Of a stretch of 5,851 bases of DNA, positions 5,584-5,851 are shown piece after piece. The notes under the pieces were generated by a model. It was given only the letters and a program-made list of their open reading frames with translations, was not told the origin of the DNA and searched no databases. Source of the DNA: Acidobacteriota bacterium (GTDB lineage Bacteria; Acidobacteriota; Terriglobia; UBA7540); assembly GCA_003165615.1 (NCBI GenBank), contig PLWR01000416.1:173-6023 (forward strand), read 5' to 3'. The first letter of the stretch is position 1, and the number at the start of each line of letters is the position of its first letter. The position numbers and the translations under genes are program-made.

Positions 5584-5851
5584 ATGACCGACGCTCGCTT
5601 GATTCGAAACTTTTCGATTGTGGCCCACATCGATCATGGCAAGTCCACGCTGGCCGACCGCCTGCTGGAGATTACCGGCGCGCTTTCCAAACGTGAAATG
5701 TCGGAGCAGGTCCTTGACTCCATGGATCTGGAGCGCGAGCGTGGCATCACCATCACGGCTCACGCCGTGCGCATGATGTACAAAGCCCACGACGGCAACA
5801 CCTACCAGCTCAACCTGATCGACACCCCCGGCCCCGTGGACTTCAGCTACG
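5584..5851 (+). CDS. lepA: Elongation factor 4 (LepA), 5' part only
   Basis: The first 89 codons of a gene that runs off the window; full-length LepA is about 600 residues. The G1/P-loop AHIDHGKST (14-22) and ERERGITI (50-57) are those of translational GTPases, and [24 protein letters not shown] with LNLIDTPG...VDFSY is characteristic of LepA rather than EF-G, EF-Tu or TypA. LepA is a ribosome-associated GTPase acting in initiation/elongation quality control or back-translocation. Two residues depart from what I recall as family consensus. Position 84 in the G3 motif is proline (CCC, 5833-5835) where the catalytic histidine of DTPGH is expected. Position 58 is threonine (ACG, 5755-5757) where lysine is usual. 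Both equal a single A-to-C change. It is divergent from the TPR-GAF-GGDEF gene, with a shared 199-bp intergenic region. Confidence 0.95.
   Translation, partial: MTDARLIRNFSIVAHIDHGKSTLADRLLEITGALSKREMSEQVLDSMDLERERGITITAHAVRMMYKAHDGNTYQLNLIDTPGPVDFSY

Noticed and set aside
5461..5790. A 109-codon open frame on the minus strand opposite the lepA start
   Set aside because: It overlaps the well-supported lepA 5' end and the promoter region antisense, and its translation resembles no protein family I recognise; it is a shadow frame.

Overview
The window (5,851 bp, moderately GC-rich) reads as chromosomal DNA of a free-living Gram-negative-type bacterium. Protein style (LepA, the NusB N-terminus, the TPR-GAF-GGDEF protein), the scarcity of strong Shine-Dalgarno sites and the GGACNAC-type intergenic heptamers suggest Acidobacteriota, with Verrucomicrobiota as the alternative. 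This placement is recalled from family resemblance and has not been tested by a search.

Layout, left to right. (1) 1-40: tandem GGACAAC-type heptamers run up to the start of a complete NtrC-family sigma-54-dependent response regulator (41-1417, +). (2) nusB (1435-1857, -) is convergent with it, 17 bp away. (3) 1858-2049 is a gap between two minus-strand genes, almost filled by a 161-bp element (1870-2030). This element folds on paper into a closed three-way junction: a long outer stem plus two inner hairpins with almost no unpaired bases at the junction. It is followed by a second partial copy of the heptamer repeat. (4) A crotonase-fold enoyl-CoA hydratase (2050-2832, -). (5) A large 843-residue TPR-GAF-degenerate GGDEF protein (2853-5384, -). 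Its GGDEF signature is destroyed but an RxxD motif sits exactly where a c-di-GMP inhibitory site would be. (6) 5385-5583: a divergent intergenic region with two sigma-70-like promoters facing each other over the same 34 bp. (7) The first 89 codons of lepA (5584 to the window edge, +), with the near-invariant DTPGH histidine read as proline.

The minus-strand genes TPR-GAF-GGDEF, enoyl-CoA hydratase and nusB could form one transcript. The first two are essentially contiguous; nusB is separated by the structured element, which could uncouple its expression. The regulator at the left probably has its sensor kinase outside the window. The main candidates for something undescribed are the 161-bp three-way-junction element and the TPR-scaffolded putative c-di-GMP receptor.
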